A DNA stretch of 64,000 nt from UBA1431 sp002329665 (GTDB lineage Bacteria; Bacillota; Clostridia; Christensenellales; UBA1431), in contig JAXGXY010000001.1 in the NCBI GenBank assembly GCA_040772545.1, positions 806,001-870,000 of the forward strand, in the 5' to 3' direction. A program made the translations under genes and the position numbers. The notes beneath the pieces are model-generated. The model ran no database searches. It saw only the letters and a list, made by a program, of their open reading frames with translations, and had not been told where the DNA came from. Numbering within the stretch: the stretch's first letter is position 1; each line of letters starts with the position of its first letter. Positions 17,684 to 24,962 of this stretch are shown piece by piece.

Positions 17684-17908
17684 ATGAAGATCAGGGCGAG
17701 GCTTTTTGCGACGCTGCGCGAAGGCCGGGGCAGGGAAGTGGAAACGGACCTTCCGGAAGGGTCGACGGTGATGGACCTTATCGGGGCCCTGCGGATCCCG
17801 GAAAAGGACGTAGCCATACTGCTCGTCAACGGGAGGGACGGACGGCTGAGCGGCGTGCTCGGCGAAGCGGACACCGTGTCGATCTTCCCGCCGGTGGGAG
17901 GGGGATGA
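17684..17908 (+). CDS. MoaD/ThiS-like ubiquitin-fold sulfur carrier
   Basis: 74-residue beta-grasp protein ending in PVGGG, i.e. the C-terminal Gly-Gly needed for adenylation and thiocarboxylate formation. N-terminus MKIRARLFATLREGRGREVE and the middle GSTVMDLIGALRIP fit MoaD, the small subunit of molybdopterin synthase that donates sulfur to the pterin dithiolene. Start ATG 17684 follows GGAGGTGTAAGCG. It overlaps the next gene by four bases, which encodes a matching E1-like activator. Position after AOR and the radical SAM gene supports a role in pterin cofactor synthesis for the tungsten enzyme. ThiS for thiamine is the alternative, less likely in this context. Confidence 0.88.
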   Translation: MKIRARLFATLREGRGREVETDLPEGSTVMDLIGALRIPEKDVAILLVNGRDGRLSGVLGEADTVSIFPPVGGG

Positions 17909-18588
17909 GCTTGGACCGTTACGCCCGGAACATGACGGCCCTGAGCGGCGAGGAAAACGAACTCCTCCGTGGCGCGCGCGCATGCGTGGTGGGCTGCGGC
18001 GGCCTGGGCGGGTATGCCGTGGAGACGCTGGGGAGGCTGGGCGTGGGCACGATCACGGCCATCGACGGCGACGTCTTCGACGAGACCAACCTGAACAGGC
18101 AGCTTTACTCGGACACGCAGGCGCTCGGAGAATCCAAGGCGGCGGCGGCGAAAAGCAGGATGGCCCTCGTCAATCCCGGGATTCGCGTAAACGCCGTCGA
18201 GGCGTTCATAAACGAACACAACGCCGGGGACCTCCTTCGTGGGCACGGCGTCATCGTGGACGCGGTGGACAGTATCGCGGCGAAGATGCTGATCCAGGAC
18301 GCGGCGCAGAAGCTGAAGATACCGTTCGTGCACGGCGCGGCCGCGGGCTGGTACGGCCAGGTGACGACGGTGTTTCCGGGAGACAGGACCCTTGATAAGG
18401 TTTACAGGCGAAGGGACGCGGACGGGGCGGAGAAGGCGCTGGGGACCCTGTCCTTCACGCCGGCGCTCGTCGCGGCCGCACAGGCGGCCGAAGCGGTGAA
18501 GGTCCTGACGGGACGCGGCGCCCTGCTGCGGGGGCGGATGCTCTTTTTCGACCTTTTGGAGCAGGAGTACGAAATAGTGGAGCTTTAG
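17905..18588 (+). CDS. ThiF/MoeB/HesA-family adenylyltransferase
   Basis: 227-residue E1-like enzyme that would adenylate the C-terminal glycine of the upstream carrier. Nucleotide-binding loop GCGGLGG at residues 30-36, then AIDGDVFDETNLNRQLY with the Asp and Asn/Arg residues used in ATP binding. Unlike canonical MoeB, no paired CxxC zinc motifs are present in the C-terminal half (VHGAAAGWYGQVTTVFPGDRT), and the protein is about 20 residues shorter. This places it with the shorter HesA/ThiF-like proteins commonly found in AOR clusters. Start overlaps the MoaD-like stop (ATGA). Confidence 0.88.
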   Translation: MSLDRYARNMTALSGEENELLRGARACVVGCGGLGGYAVETLGRLGVGTITAIDGDVFDETNLNRQLYSDTQALGESKAAAAKSRMALVNPGIRVNAVEAFINEHNAGDLLRGHGVIVDAVDSIAAKMLIQDAAQKLKIPFVHGAAAGWYGQVTTVFPGDRTLDKVYRRRDADGAEKALGTLSFTPALVAAAQAAEAVKVLTGRGALLRGRMLFFDLLEQEYEIVEL

Positions 18589-18624
18589 GCCGCGCGCATT
18601 GTTTTGCGGATGCGCGTTATGTAT

Positions 18625-18664
18625 GCCGGCCGCCGGAGAAACGGCGGCCGGCGTCATGTTTTAC
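18625..18664 (+). terminator. terminator ending the tungsten-module operon
   Basis: Eleven-bp perfect stem GCCGGCCGCCG/CGGCGGCCGGC (18625-18635/18642-18652), loop GAGAAA, then GTCATGTTTT. It may act in both directions, since a minus-strand micro-gene ends at 18666. Confidence 0.75.
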
Positions 18665-18665
18665 G

Positions 18666-18737
18666 TTAATACGCCCACCAGCAACAGCTGCGGCACCAGC
18701 CGCCGCAACGGCAGCGTCTGCGTGGGAAGCAACACAT
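18666..18737 (-). CDS. 23-residue cysteine- and arginine-rich micro-protein
   Basis: ATG at 18737 to TAA at 18666. A near-ideal Shine-Dalgarno, GGAGGTG, ends six bases before the ATG. The peptide MCCFPRRRCRCGG... has 7 Cys, 5 Arg and 3 Trp in 23 residues, ending WWAY. This composition with a strong ribosome site is unlikely by chance. It resembles in style the tiny Cys/aromatic-rich coat or crust proteins of spore formers, and two other minus-strand micro-genes follow within 1.2 kb, including a spore DNA-binding protein. No named family recognised. A longer frame back to 18866 exists but lacks a ribosome site. Confidence 0.55.
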   Translation of the reverse strand: MCCFPRRRCRCGGWCRSCCWWAY

Positions 18738-19081
18738 AACCCACACCTCCGTTCGTGGAGTGTCTGAACAATCATTCATACTTAGAAATATGAGGCTTAT
18801 GCACGAACGGTGCCCAATGCCGGGTTTTCCAACAACGGCATATACGTCGTATACTGAAAAAAACATGTTTAACGGATTGTCAAATATACATCAAAGACCA
18901 TTGAACTTGGAAGTCCCCAGCGACCGCCGTGCAGCCGTTTCCGGAAGGCAGGGAAGCCGCGAAGCACGGCGATTCAACAAAAAATGCCGCATGGAGCGGC
19001 ATTTTTTGCGCGGAGTATTCGCATGACCGTACGGCCCGGCAAACGGACGGGCTGTTTTGCGGCAACGCCCGTGCGGGATTC
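18738..19081. other. 344-base spacer between micro-genes
   Basis: Holds the bidirectional hairpin at 18980-19006; nothing else supported. A minus-strand TTGACA at 18886-18891 lacks a -10 at normal spacing. Confidence 0.5.
18980..19006 (-). terminator. bidirectional terminator hairpin
   Basis: AAAAATGCCGC/GCGGCATTTTT (18980-18990/18996-19006), loop ATGGA, T run on both strands. On the minus strand it lies 76 bases after the stop of the 55-residue gene. Confidence 0.85.
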
Positions 19082-19249
19082 TTATCTCCAGCGGAAGTAA
19101 TGGTCTCTCCAAAACCTGGGGCACGGGAAGCCGCGGGGGCAGCGGCCAAAAAAGGACGGTCCCCGCCTGAAAGGCCCGATGCCCGGCCGGTAACGCGGGA
19201 AGTAATCCCACCTGTACCCTCTGTACCTGTCATCCGGCTGATAACTCAA
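19082..19249 (-). CDS. 55-residue Arg/Pro/aromatic-rich protein, probable spore-surface type
   Basis: TTG at 19249 to TAA at 19082, with GGGAGGTG six bases upstream. The peptide begins MSYQPDDRYRGYRWDYFPRY and ends FWRDHYFRWR. It holds 13 Arg, 16 aromatic residues and 8 Pro, and no Lys, Leu, Val, Ala, Glu, Thr or Asn, a composition typical of small insoluble coat/crust proteins cross-linked through tyrosine. It is flanked downstream by a hairpin terminator and upstream by a SASP gene on the same strand about 450 bases away. Family not recognised; the spore assignment is inference from composition and neighbours. Confidence 0.6.
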   Translation of the reverse strand: MSYQPDDRYRGYRWDYFPRYRPGIGPFRRGPSFFGRCPRGFPCPRFWRDHYFRWR

Positions 19250-19285
19250 TATTTACACCTCCCGCCATGATGCTTTTGTCGGCTT

Positions 19286-19603
19286 ATGACCATGTTATGT
19301 TATAACGCCCCCGTTGGTTTGGGTCCGGCCGAGGCAACGCATTTTGCTACTGATGCGATGGCGTCCACAGCGCCGCTGTCCAATGTTGCATTTACGGTAG
19401 AACATTATGCGTATAAAGGGACCGCAACGCGATTCTATCACGAACTAGGAAAACGATACTATGCTACAAAGATTCAAACACCTTGGGGCGGGGTCGATCA
19501 CGGGATCCGGAGCGACAGCCCGCTGTACTCCGCCGTGCGCACCCCGTACGGACCGCCGGAGCGGACGCCGGCCGGATATGTCAAAATCAATATTTACAAT
19601 TGA
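19286..19603 (+). CDS. hypothetical protein or gene remnant
   Basis: 105-codon ORF with no good ribosome binding site. The second half (VEHYAYKGTATRFYHELGKRYYATKIQTPWG ... GYVKINIYN) reads like a beta-rich secreted or phage-type domain and uses varied codons, while the first 30 residues look non-coding. It may be the 3' end of a decayed gene. Lower GC than the housekeeping genes. No family recognised. Confidence 0.3.
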   Translation: MTMLCYNAPVGLGPAEATHFATDAMASTAPLSNVAFTVEHYAYKGTATRFYHELGKRYYATKIQTPWGGVDHGIRSDSPLYSAVRTPYGPPERTPAGYVKINIYN

Positions 19604-19638
19604 CCGTTTATAACGCTTGATTAAACCAGGAAAAAGAG

Positions 19639-19666
19639 CGGGGGCCGCCGCAATGGGCAGCCCCCG
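19639..19666 (-). terminator. terminator downstream of the SASP gene
   Basis: CGGGGGC/GCCCCCG (19639-19645/19660-19666); on the minus strand it is followed by CTCTTTTTCC, as expected 34 bases after the SASP stop. Confidence 0.75.
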
Positions 19667-19699
19667 TTCCAAGCAAAGGCGTTTTCCGTTACGGTGTGC

Positions 19700-19876
19700 T
19701 TAAAGCGCTTGTTTCGAGAGTGAATCTTCGGCCATACCGATGGCAACCTGAACCACTCGGCCGCAGTTCCTCGAAGAAACCGCGCCCCAACCGTCACGGG
19801 CAACCAGGTCGTCCACGCCCATTTTGCGGGCGATCTCCTTTTTCAAAGCTTCCGACATTATGCCCCGCCTTGACAC
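19700..19876 (-). CDS. alpha/beta-type small acid-soluble spore protein (divergent clostridial type)
   Basis: 58 residues, GTG at 19876 to TAA at 19700, with AAAGGAGG eight bases before the start. Begins MSRRGIMSEALKKEIARKMG, then DDLVARDGWGAVSSRNCGR and VVQVAIGMAEDSLSK. The MSRRG-xMS start, the KxEIA element (cleavage region of the germination protease) and the GWG-V/I-S/T-S-R-x-x-G core followed by an amphipathic VVxxAIxMAE helix match the shorter clostridial SASP variants that coat spore DNA. A terminator follows on the same strand. Unusual: a Cys where an Asp/Glu is usual in the RNCG segment. This gene is the strongest evidence that the organism makes endospores. Confidence 0.85.
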   Translation of the reverse strand: MSRRGIMSEALKKEIARKMGVDDLVARDGWGAVSSRNCGRVVQVAIGMAEDSLSKQAL

Positions 19877-20239
19877 TTATCCAACCTCCTTTGCTTAAGC
19901 AGAATGAACCGATTTACATCAGTTCGGTGCTTAGTAATATTCTTCCCGTTTTTTCGCGATTTTGTCCGGTAATGGTTAGCATGCGAACCATGTATTGCAC
20001 ACATCAAAAAAATATGTAAAATAACGGGCCGCCGGTTTTCTCATATTCCGGTCAGTCGTATTTTGTTAAAAACAAATTATTTCGACGATATCATTCATGC
20101 AACGCCGCCGTGTTTTCTGTTTTCGGCCTGAGATGCGAAAAGCCGTTTCACACCCCGGATATTTGGTGATATTAGAATGAAACGGCGGCGGCTGCCAGGA
20201 AATTTTGGAGGTGGCCGTTTTGTTTGGAGCGGGTGCCCC
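19877..20239. other. 363-base divergent region between SASP and GGDEF genes
   Basis: AT-rich; expected to hold the SASP promoter (sporulation sigma) on the minus strand and the GGDEF promoter on the plus strand, but neither is clear enough to place. An inverted repeat GCCGTTTCA/TGAAACGGC (20142-20150/20178-20186) with inner CACC/GGTG lies in the GGDEF leader. Confidence 0.5.
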
Positions 20240-21343
20240 GTGAAGGATATGCTCAGAAAACTGGTGACGCGCGTCCCCCGGGAATACAGGGACGAATTTT
20301 TCGAAGAGATTTATAGGCATAACCTTTTCAGGACCATCATTGCCGCCTTGGTGTTCATCATTGCCGAAATGTGCATCATCCTTTTTTTGAGACACGATAC
20401 GTACGATACGATAGACTTGATCTACATCGCTATCGCGGCCAGCTGCGTGTACTTTCCCGTCATGTGCGTGATCTACAGAAAGAAAACAGCCTCAAGGACC
20501 CTTCGCAAAACAGTCAGCATTATTTATGCGTGCGGTCTGCTCGTTTTCTTTTGCGCGATCGCGATCGTTGGACAGGATCGATTCGGTTCCATAAACACGT
20601 ACGTGATGGGCTTGTTCGGTTTTGCGGCGATCATGTACGTCCGCCCGGTGGAGAGTTTCATCATACAGCTCTTTCTGTATATCGGCTTCTTTTTTGCCCT
20701 GCCCGTCTTCCAGCACGACGCCCTGATCCTGGACATATTGAGGACCAACGCGTTCATCATGAACGTGTTCGCGTTCATCCTCAGCAGGCTCGTGTTCCGG
20801 ATGAAGGTGCTCTCGTTCGTCGACCGCAAAGTCATCGAACAGAAGAACCAGATCCTCAAGGAGATGATCACGAGGGACCCAATGACCTCCCTGCTGAACC
20901 ACGACAACGCGTTCAGGGCGCTACAGGACGAAATCAACAGGGCCAAGCGGATCGGATACCCCGTTTCCGTCATCATGGCCGACATCGACGATTTCAAGGC
21001 CGTCAACGACAGGTTCGGGTATCAGATCGGCGACCAGGTGATCGTCGGCGTCGCCGGCATCATCGTCGGCACCTGCAGGAGAACGGACATCGTTTGCAGG
21101 TACGGCGGCGACGAGTACATGCTGATTTTGCCCGACACCTTCATGAAAGAAGCCATGCTGCTCGCCGACCGCATCATCAAACGGGTAGAGGGCACGGAAC
21201 TGATTAACGGGATACGCGTGACCCTGAGCGCAGGGGTGAGCGAGTTTGACGGGGAACCCCCGAAAGAGCTGATTTTTAAGGCCGACAGACAGCTCCACAG
21301 GGCGAAACACAGCGGCAAGAACAGGGCGTGCTTTCCGGGCTAA
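20240..21343 (+). CDS. membrane-bound diguanylate cyclase (GGDEF domain)
   Basis: 367 residues from GTG 20240. About six membrane helices occupy residues 25-200, with no recognisable sensor domain. The C-terminal GGDEF domain reads RDPMTSLLNHDNAF ... ADIDDFKAVNDRFGYQIGDQV ... CRYGGDEYMLILP, so the signature loop is GGDEY, an active-type variant. No RxxD inhibitory site stands out upstream. It would make cyclic di-GMP in response to a membrane signal. GTG 20240 follows GGAGCGGG; ATG 20249 and an upstream in-frame ATG at 20177 are alternatives. It stands alone between a divergent spore gene and a terminator. Confidence 0.88.
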   Translation: MKDMLRKLVTRVPREYRDEFFEEIYRHNLFRTIIAALVFIIAEMCIILFLRHDTYDTIDLIYIAIAASCVYFPVMCVIYRKKTASRTLRKTVSIIYACGLLVFFCAIAIVGQDRFGSINTYVMGLFGFAAIMYVRPVESFIIQLFLYIGFFFALPVFQHDALILDILRTNAFIMNVFAFILSRLVFRMKVLSFVDRKVIEQKNQILKEMITRDPMTSLLNHDNAFRALQDEINRAKRIGYPVSVIMADIDDFKAVNDRFGYQIGDQVIVGVAGIIVGTCRRTDIVCRYGGDEYMLILPDTFMKEAMLLADRIIKRVEGTELINGIRVTLSAGVSEFDGEPPKELIFKADRQLHRAKHSGKNRACFPG

Positions 21344-21566
21344 AATTGCCAGGGCAATTCGAAAAGACCCAGCGCTGCAAAAACACTTTTCATTTCCCAT
21401 ATATTGTAATTTTTGGAAAAATCGCATATCATATGAAACAAAAACATATCCGCAAAAGTATATCATAGTCACAGACCCGGCCTCCGGAGCATGGCCGCGA
21501 CGGCCTGTGCCGCGGGGCGGGACCCTTTCGCGAAACGACCGGATAGAAACCGTGGAGGAAAAACCG

Positions 21567-21640
21567 ATGGAAACGACACGTTTTCGCTGCGGGTGACCAA
21601 GGACGGATTCGCCCAGTGGAAGTACTCCCCGGCAGGATGA
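21567..21640 (+). pseudogene. possible small ORF broken by one base
   Basis: GTGGAGG at 21552-21558 precedes ATG 21567, but that frame stops after nine codons. One extra T in the TTTT run at 21581-21584 would join it to a frame encoding FSLRVTKDGFAQWKYSPAG and ending at TGA 21638-21640, followed 35 bases later by a good terminator. Suggestive of a real 24-residue gene, but unproven. Confidence 0.2.
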
Positions 21641-21674
21641 GTTTATCAGCCGGTATCCGTACATTTCGCAATAT

Positions 21675-21704
21675 GGCCGCGCGTTTGCCGCGGCCGTATT
21701 TTTT
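21675..21704 (+). terminator. rho-independent terminator
   Basis: GGCCGCG/CGCGGCC (21675-21681/21689-21695), loop CGTTTGC, then GTATTTTTT. It lies 330 bases after the GGDEF gene; the 471-base gap (21344-21814) otherwise holds only the possible small ORF at 21567-21640. Confidence 0.8.
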
Positions 21705-21814
21705 GGGCCGGATTCGGCGGTCAAAAAAATGCGGCATTTATGCGAGCCGGATATTTTTTTTGTCCGCATCTGTGTTTAAATGGAAGAAGCCAAAAAAGCT
21801 TAGGAGGAAAACCT

Positions 21815-22438
21815 ATGAAAACGCGGGCGGAAATAAAAGAAGAGGCGAAGATCGGGGTCCGGCACCAATACGGGATCGCGCTGGGCGTGTTCCTTATCTT
21901 CACGGCCATGTCCTGGGCCGTTCCGGGGATCGGCTTCCTCCTGCTCATGCCGCCGCTGCTGGTGGGTTACTGCCACTTTTCGGTGAAAGTCTTTTTCCGC
22001 GAGCAGGCGACCGTGGGAGGATTCTTCGCTGCGGGCTTCACGGACTACGGAAGGAGCCTCGCGGGGGTGCTGTGGATGTACCTGTTCGTCCTGCTGTGGT
22101 CGCTCCTTCTGATCGTGCCCGGGATCGTGAAGGCGCTTTCGTACTGGATGACACCTTACATCCTCGCGGAATGCCCACAGGTTGCGCCTACGGAGGCGCT
22201 GAAGCTCTCGATGCGGATGACCGACGGGCATAAAGGGGACATCTTCGTCATGTACCTGAGCTTCATCGGGTGGTTGCTCCTTTCCGGCCTGACGTGCGGA
22301 CTGCTCTATCTCTTCTACGTCGGGCCCTATATGAACACCAGCATGGCGGGGCTGTACGCTGAACTCAGGGAAAAAGCGCTGGAGAAAGGCACCGTGTCCC
22401 GGGAGGAACTGTGGCCCGGCGCGCCGGCGGGGACGTAA
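21815..22438 (+). CDS. DUF975-family integral membrane protein
   Basis: 207 residues. Begins MKTRAEIKEEAKIGVRHQYG, matching the DUF975 opening in which an amphipathic helix precedes the membrane part. About five hydrophobic helices follow, with LLLIVPGIVKALSYWMTPYILAE holding the family's typical IPGI-x-x-x-x-SY-x-M-x-x-Y core. Function of the family is not established. ATG 21815 is preceded by TAGGAGGAAAACCT, an excellent ribosome site; the longer frame from 21740 overlaps the preceding terminator region and is rejected. Stands between a terminator and the FAD oxidoreductase gene. Confidence 0.85.
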   Translation: MKTRAEIKEEAKIGVRHQYGIALGVFLIFTAMSWAVPGIGFLLLMPPLLVGYCHFSVKVFFREQATVGGFFAAGFTDYGRSLAGVLWMYLFVLLWSLLLIVPGIVKALSYWMTPYILAECPQVAPTEALKLSMRMTDGHKGDIFVMYLSFIGWLLLSGLTCGLLYLFYVGPYMNTSMAGLYAELREKALEKGTVSREELWPGAPAGT

Positions 22439-22520
22439 CGGCAGGCGCGGCCGGCGATGCCGGACTCCTTGTCCTTATGCTTATCTCGACCAACGCAGAA
22501 AACGTACGGGAGGAAAGGCA

Positions 22521-23999
22521 ATGAAAAAGGTTCTGATCATCGGCGCAGGTATAGCGGGCCTGACCTGCTCGATCTACCTGAGGCGCAACGGGTTCGAGAC
22601 GGAGATGTACGAACTCAACCATATGCCCGGCGGGGAATGCACGGGATGGGACCGCGAAGAGTACCATTTCGACGGCTGCATCCATTGGCTGGTGGGTTCG
22701 AAGGCGGGCACGGAACTGAACGGGCTGTGGCGGGAGACCGGGGCGCTAAATGACGGCGTCGAGATCATAAACCACGAGATATTCGCAAGGTACGAAGAGG
22801 ACGGCCGCGGCGTCAACCTGTACAGGAACGCCGACAGGCTCGAGCGGCACCTGATGGAGATCTCCTTGCAGGACGGCGCGCAGATCAAAAAGCTCTGCGG
22901 CGCGATCCGTGCGCTCGGGGATTTCGGCATGCCGATAAAAAAGCCCATGGATATGATGGGCCCGGGCGAAGGCGCGGCCTTCGCCGCCAAAAACGCCGGG
23001 AAACTGATGAAGCTCTCGCGCTACGGAAGGCTGACGATGGCCGAGTTTGCCGCAAAGTTCAAAGAGCCGCTGCTGGGGCGGGCGTTTTTGGCGGCCATAC
23101 CCGGCTACTACAAGGCGTCGGCGCTCGTCGCCACCCTCGCGAGCATGCACGGGGGCGACAGCGGCTACCCGCTGGGCGGTTCCCGCGCGTTTGCCCGGCG
23201 GATGGAGCAAAAATACCTCGATCTCGGCGGGAAGGCGTTCTACAACGCGCGGGTCGAAAAGATTATCGTTAAAGACGGCAGGGCCACGGGGCTGCGTCTC
23301 GCGGACGGCAGGGAAATATCGGGCGACTACGTAATCTCCTGCGCGGACGCGCACGCGACGCTTTTCGACATGCTCGAAGACAGATACACGACGGACGTGT
23401 TCAGGAACCTGTTCGATCACCCCGAGAGCTATCCGACCCCCACCAGCGCGATGGTGTTCATGGGCGTCGGGTGCGAGATCAAGGAAGACTGCGCTTCCCT
23501 CACGCTCAGGCGGAAGGAGCCCGTGCTGCTCTGCGGCTTCGAAAGCGAGGCCGTGGGCCTTTTGAACTACGGTTTCGACAGGACGATGGCGCCCCCCGGC
23601 AAGACGGTGGTGGCCTGCCTCTACGAAGCGGATTACGATTACTGGAACGGGCTCGACAAGGAGGAATACCTGGCCGAAAAGGAGCAACTGAAACAGGATG
23701 CCGCCAGAGTGCTCATCGGCCGGTATCCGGAGGCGGATGGGAAGATCGAGGCGACGGACGCCGTGACTCCGTTGACCTACGTCCGCTACTGCAACGCCTG
23801 GCGCGGGTCCTGGATGAGCTGGGGCGAATCCAAGGACGTGCCGCGGTATTACCCGGGCATACTGCCCGGCCTGGACGGGTTCATCATGGCCGGGATGTGG
23901 ACCCTGCCGCCGGGCGGGCTCCCCGGCGCCGCCGCTTCGGGCCGGTTCGCGGCCCACAGGCTCTGCGCGATGGAAGGGCTGCCTTTCAAAACCGTATAG
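22521..23999 (+). CDS. FAD-dependent oxidoreductase, phytoene desaturase/CrtI-like
   Basis: 492 residues. The FAD-binding Rossmann motif is GAGIAGLTCSIYLRRNGFETEMYE at residues 8-31, followed by the family's PGGECTGW and FDGCIHWLVG. The C-terminal FAD segment is PGILPGLDGFIMAGMWTLPPGGLPGAAASGR. The fold matches amine oxidase/CrtI-type isomerases and desaturases. No carotenoid genes are near, and such clostridial proteins are of unknown substrate. ATG 22521 follows GGGAGGAAAGGCA. Single gene with its own terminator at 24038. Confidence 0.85.
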   Translation: MKKVLIIGAGIAGLTCSIYLRRNGFETEMYELNHMPGGECTGWDREEYHFDGCIHWLVGSKAGTELNGLWRETGALNDGVEIINHEIFARYEEDGRGVNLYRNADRLERHLMEISLQDGAQIKKLCGAIRALGDFGMPIKKPMDMMGPGEGAAFAAKNAGKLMKLSRYGRLTMAEFAAKFKEPLLGRAFLAAIPGYYKASALVATLASMHGGDSGYPLGGSRAFARRMEQKYLDLGGKAFYNARVEKIIVKDGRATGLRLADGREISGDYVISCADAHATLFDMLEDRYTTDVFRNLFDHPESYPTPTSAMVFMGVGCEIKEDCASLTLRRKEPVLLCGFESEAVGLLNYGFDRTMAPPGKTVVACLYEADYDYWNGLDKEEYLAEKEQLKQDAARVLIGRYPEADGKIEATDAVTPLTYVRYCNAWRGSWMSWGESKDVPRYYPGILPGLDGFIMAGMWTLPPGGLPGAAASGRFAAHRLCAMEGLPFKTV

Positions 24000-24037
24000 A
24001 TGCATGCCGGGGCGAATCCCCGGTCTGCCTTAACCGC

Positions 24038-24063
24038 AAAAAGGCCGCGCCCGCGGCCTTTTT
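24038..24063 (+). terminator. terminator after the FAD oxidoreductase
   Basis: AAAAAGGCCGC/GCGGCCTTTTT with a short GCCC-type loop; T run on both strands. Confidence 0.85.
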
Positions 24064-24208
24064 GCGCTGCCGGACCGTTTTCGCGGCCGTTGCTTTATGC
24101 GGGCAAACGCGTACGCCGGCTTTTTTGCTGGAATAAGGCGGGTGTTCGGATTATAATCAAACTGTGGTGCATCGGCACACATGGTTTAACGGGTGGGAGG
24201 TTTGGCGG

Positions 24209-24874
24209 ATGAGAAGAAGGAAGAGCCGCGCGGGCAGGCGGATCACGGCCGTGCTGGCCGCGCTGGTGGTGCTGGCCGGAGGCTTCACGCTCTTTTGCAG
24301 GCTGCACGTCGATAAGGCCCGCGAAAAGGGGGTCCGCGTGATACAGGACCTGGACAACATCCCGGAGGCCGACTATGTCATCGTGCCCGCGGCCGCGATC
24401 CGGGACGGAGTGATGAGCCTTCACCTGCAGGACCGGCTGGAAAGCGCGATCCGCCTCTACAAAGCGGGCAAGGCCGACACGCTGCTGCTATCCGGCGGGT
24501 ACTCGCAGGAGAACAAGGGGTACGAGGCGGAGCTCATGCGCGCGCACGCGATCAAAAAGGGCGTAATAAAGGACGATATCGTCGTGGACAACGCGGGGGT
24601 GAACACCTACGCGACGCTCAAGCGGGCGAAGGAGCATTTCGGCGGCAAGAAAGCCCTGGTCTGCACGCAGGACCGGTTCGCCGCGCGCACGCTCTATCTC
24701 GCGGACGCCGTGGGCCTTTCCTGCGTGCTGGTCGGTTCGGACATACAGGAATACGGCCCGAACATCGTGCAGGACGTGCGCGAGTACCTCTCGGCGACCA
24801 AGGCTTTTCTGGACGCGGTCCTGCACCTGGGTCCGGCCCCCTCGATCGAACAGCAGCCGTACGAGACGGGGTAG
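24209..24874 (+). CDS. YdcF/SanA-like DUF218 protein
   Basis: 221 residues with one N-terminal membrane helix (ITAVLAALVVLAGGFTLFC) and an extracytoplasmic DUF218 domain. Motifs seen: ADYVIVPAAAIRDG, DTLLLSGGYSQENKG-YEAE, VDNAGVNTYATL (usual E/D-x-x-S/G-x-N-T), and VCTQDRFAARTLYLA. The family includes SanA and YdcF, linked to envelope permeability or nucleotide binding, with no settled reaction. ATG 24209 is chosen for its GGGAGG at 24195-24200. Convergent with the ABC export genes, sharing a bidirectional terminator. Confidence 0.82.
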   Translation: MRRRKSRAGRRITAVLAALVVLAGGFTLFCRLHVDKAREKGVRVIQDLDNIPEADYVIVPAAAIRDGVMSLHLQDRLESAIRLYKAGKADTLLLSGGYSQENKGYEAELMRAHAIKKGVIKDDIVVDNAGVNTYATLKRAKEHFGGKKALVCTQDRFAARTLYLADAVGLSCVLVGSDIQEYGPNIVQDVREYLSATKAFLDAVLHLGPAPSIEQQPYETG

Positions 24875-24921
24875 GCAGTGGCTATCGCAAATGTTATCCC
24901 ACGCGCGCTGTTTGGACCAAT

Positions 24922-24952
24922 AAATGCTGGCAAACGCGGTTTGCCGGCATTT
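24922..24952. terminator. bidirectional terminator between convergent genes
   Basis: AAATGCTGGCAAAC/GTTTGCCGGCATTT (one G-T pair), loop GCG, placed between the stop codons at 24874 (+) and 24963 (-). Confidence 0.85.
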
Positions 24953-24962
24953 ATGCTATTGC

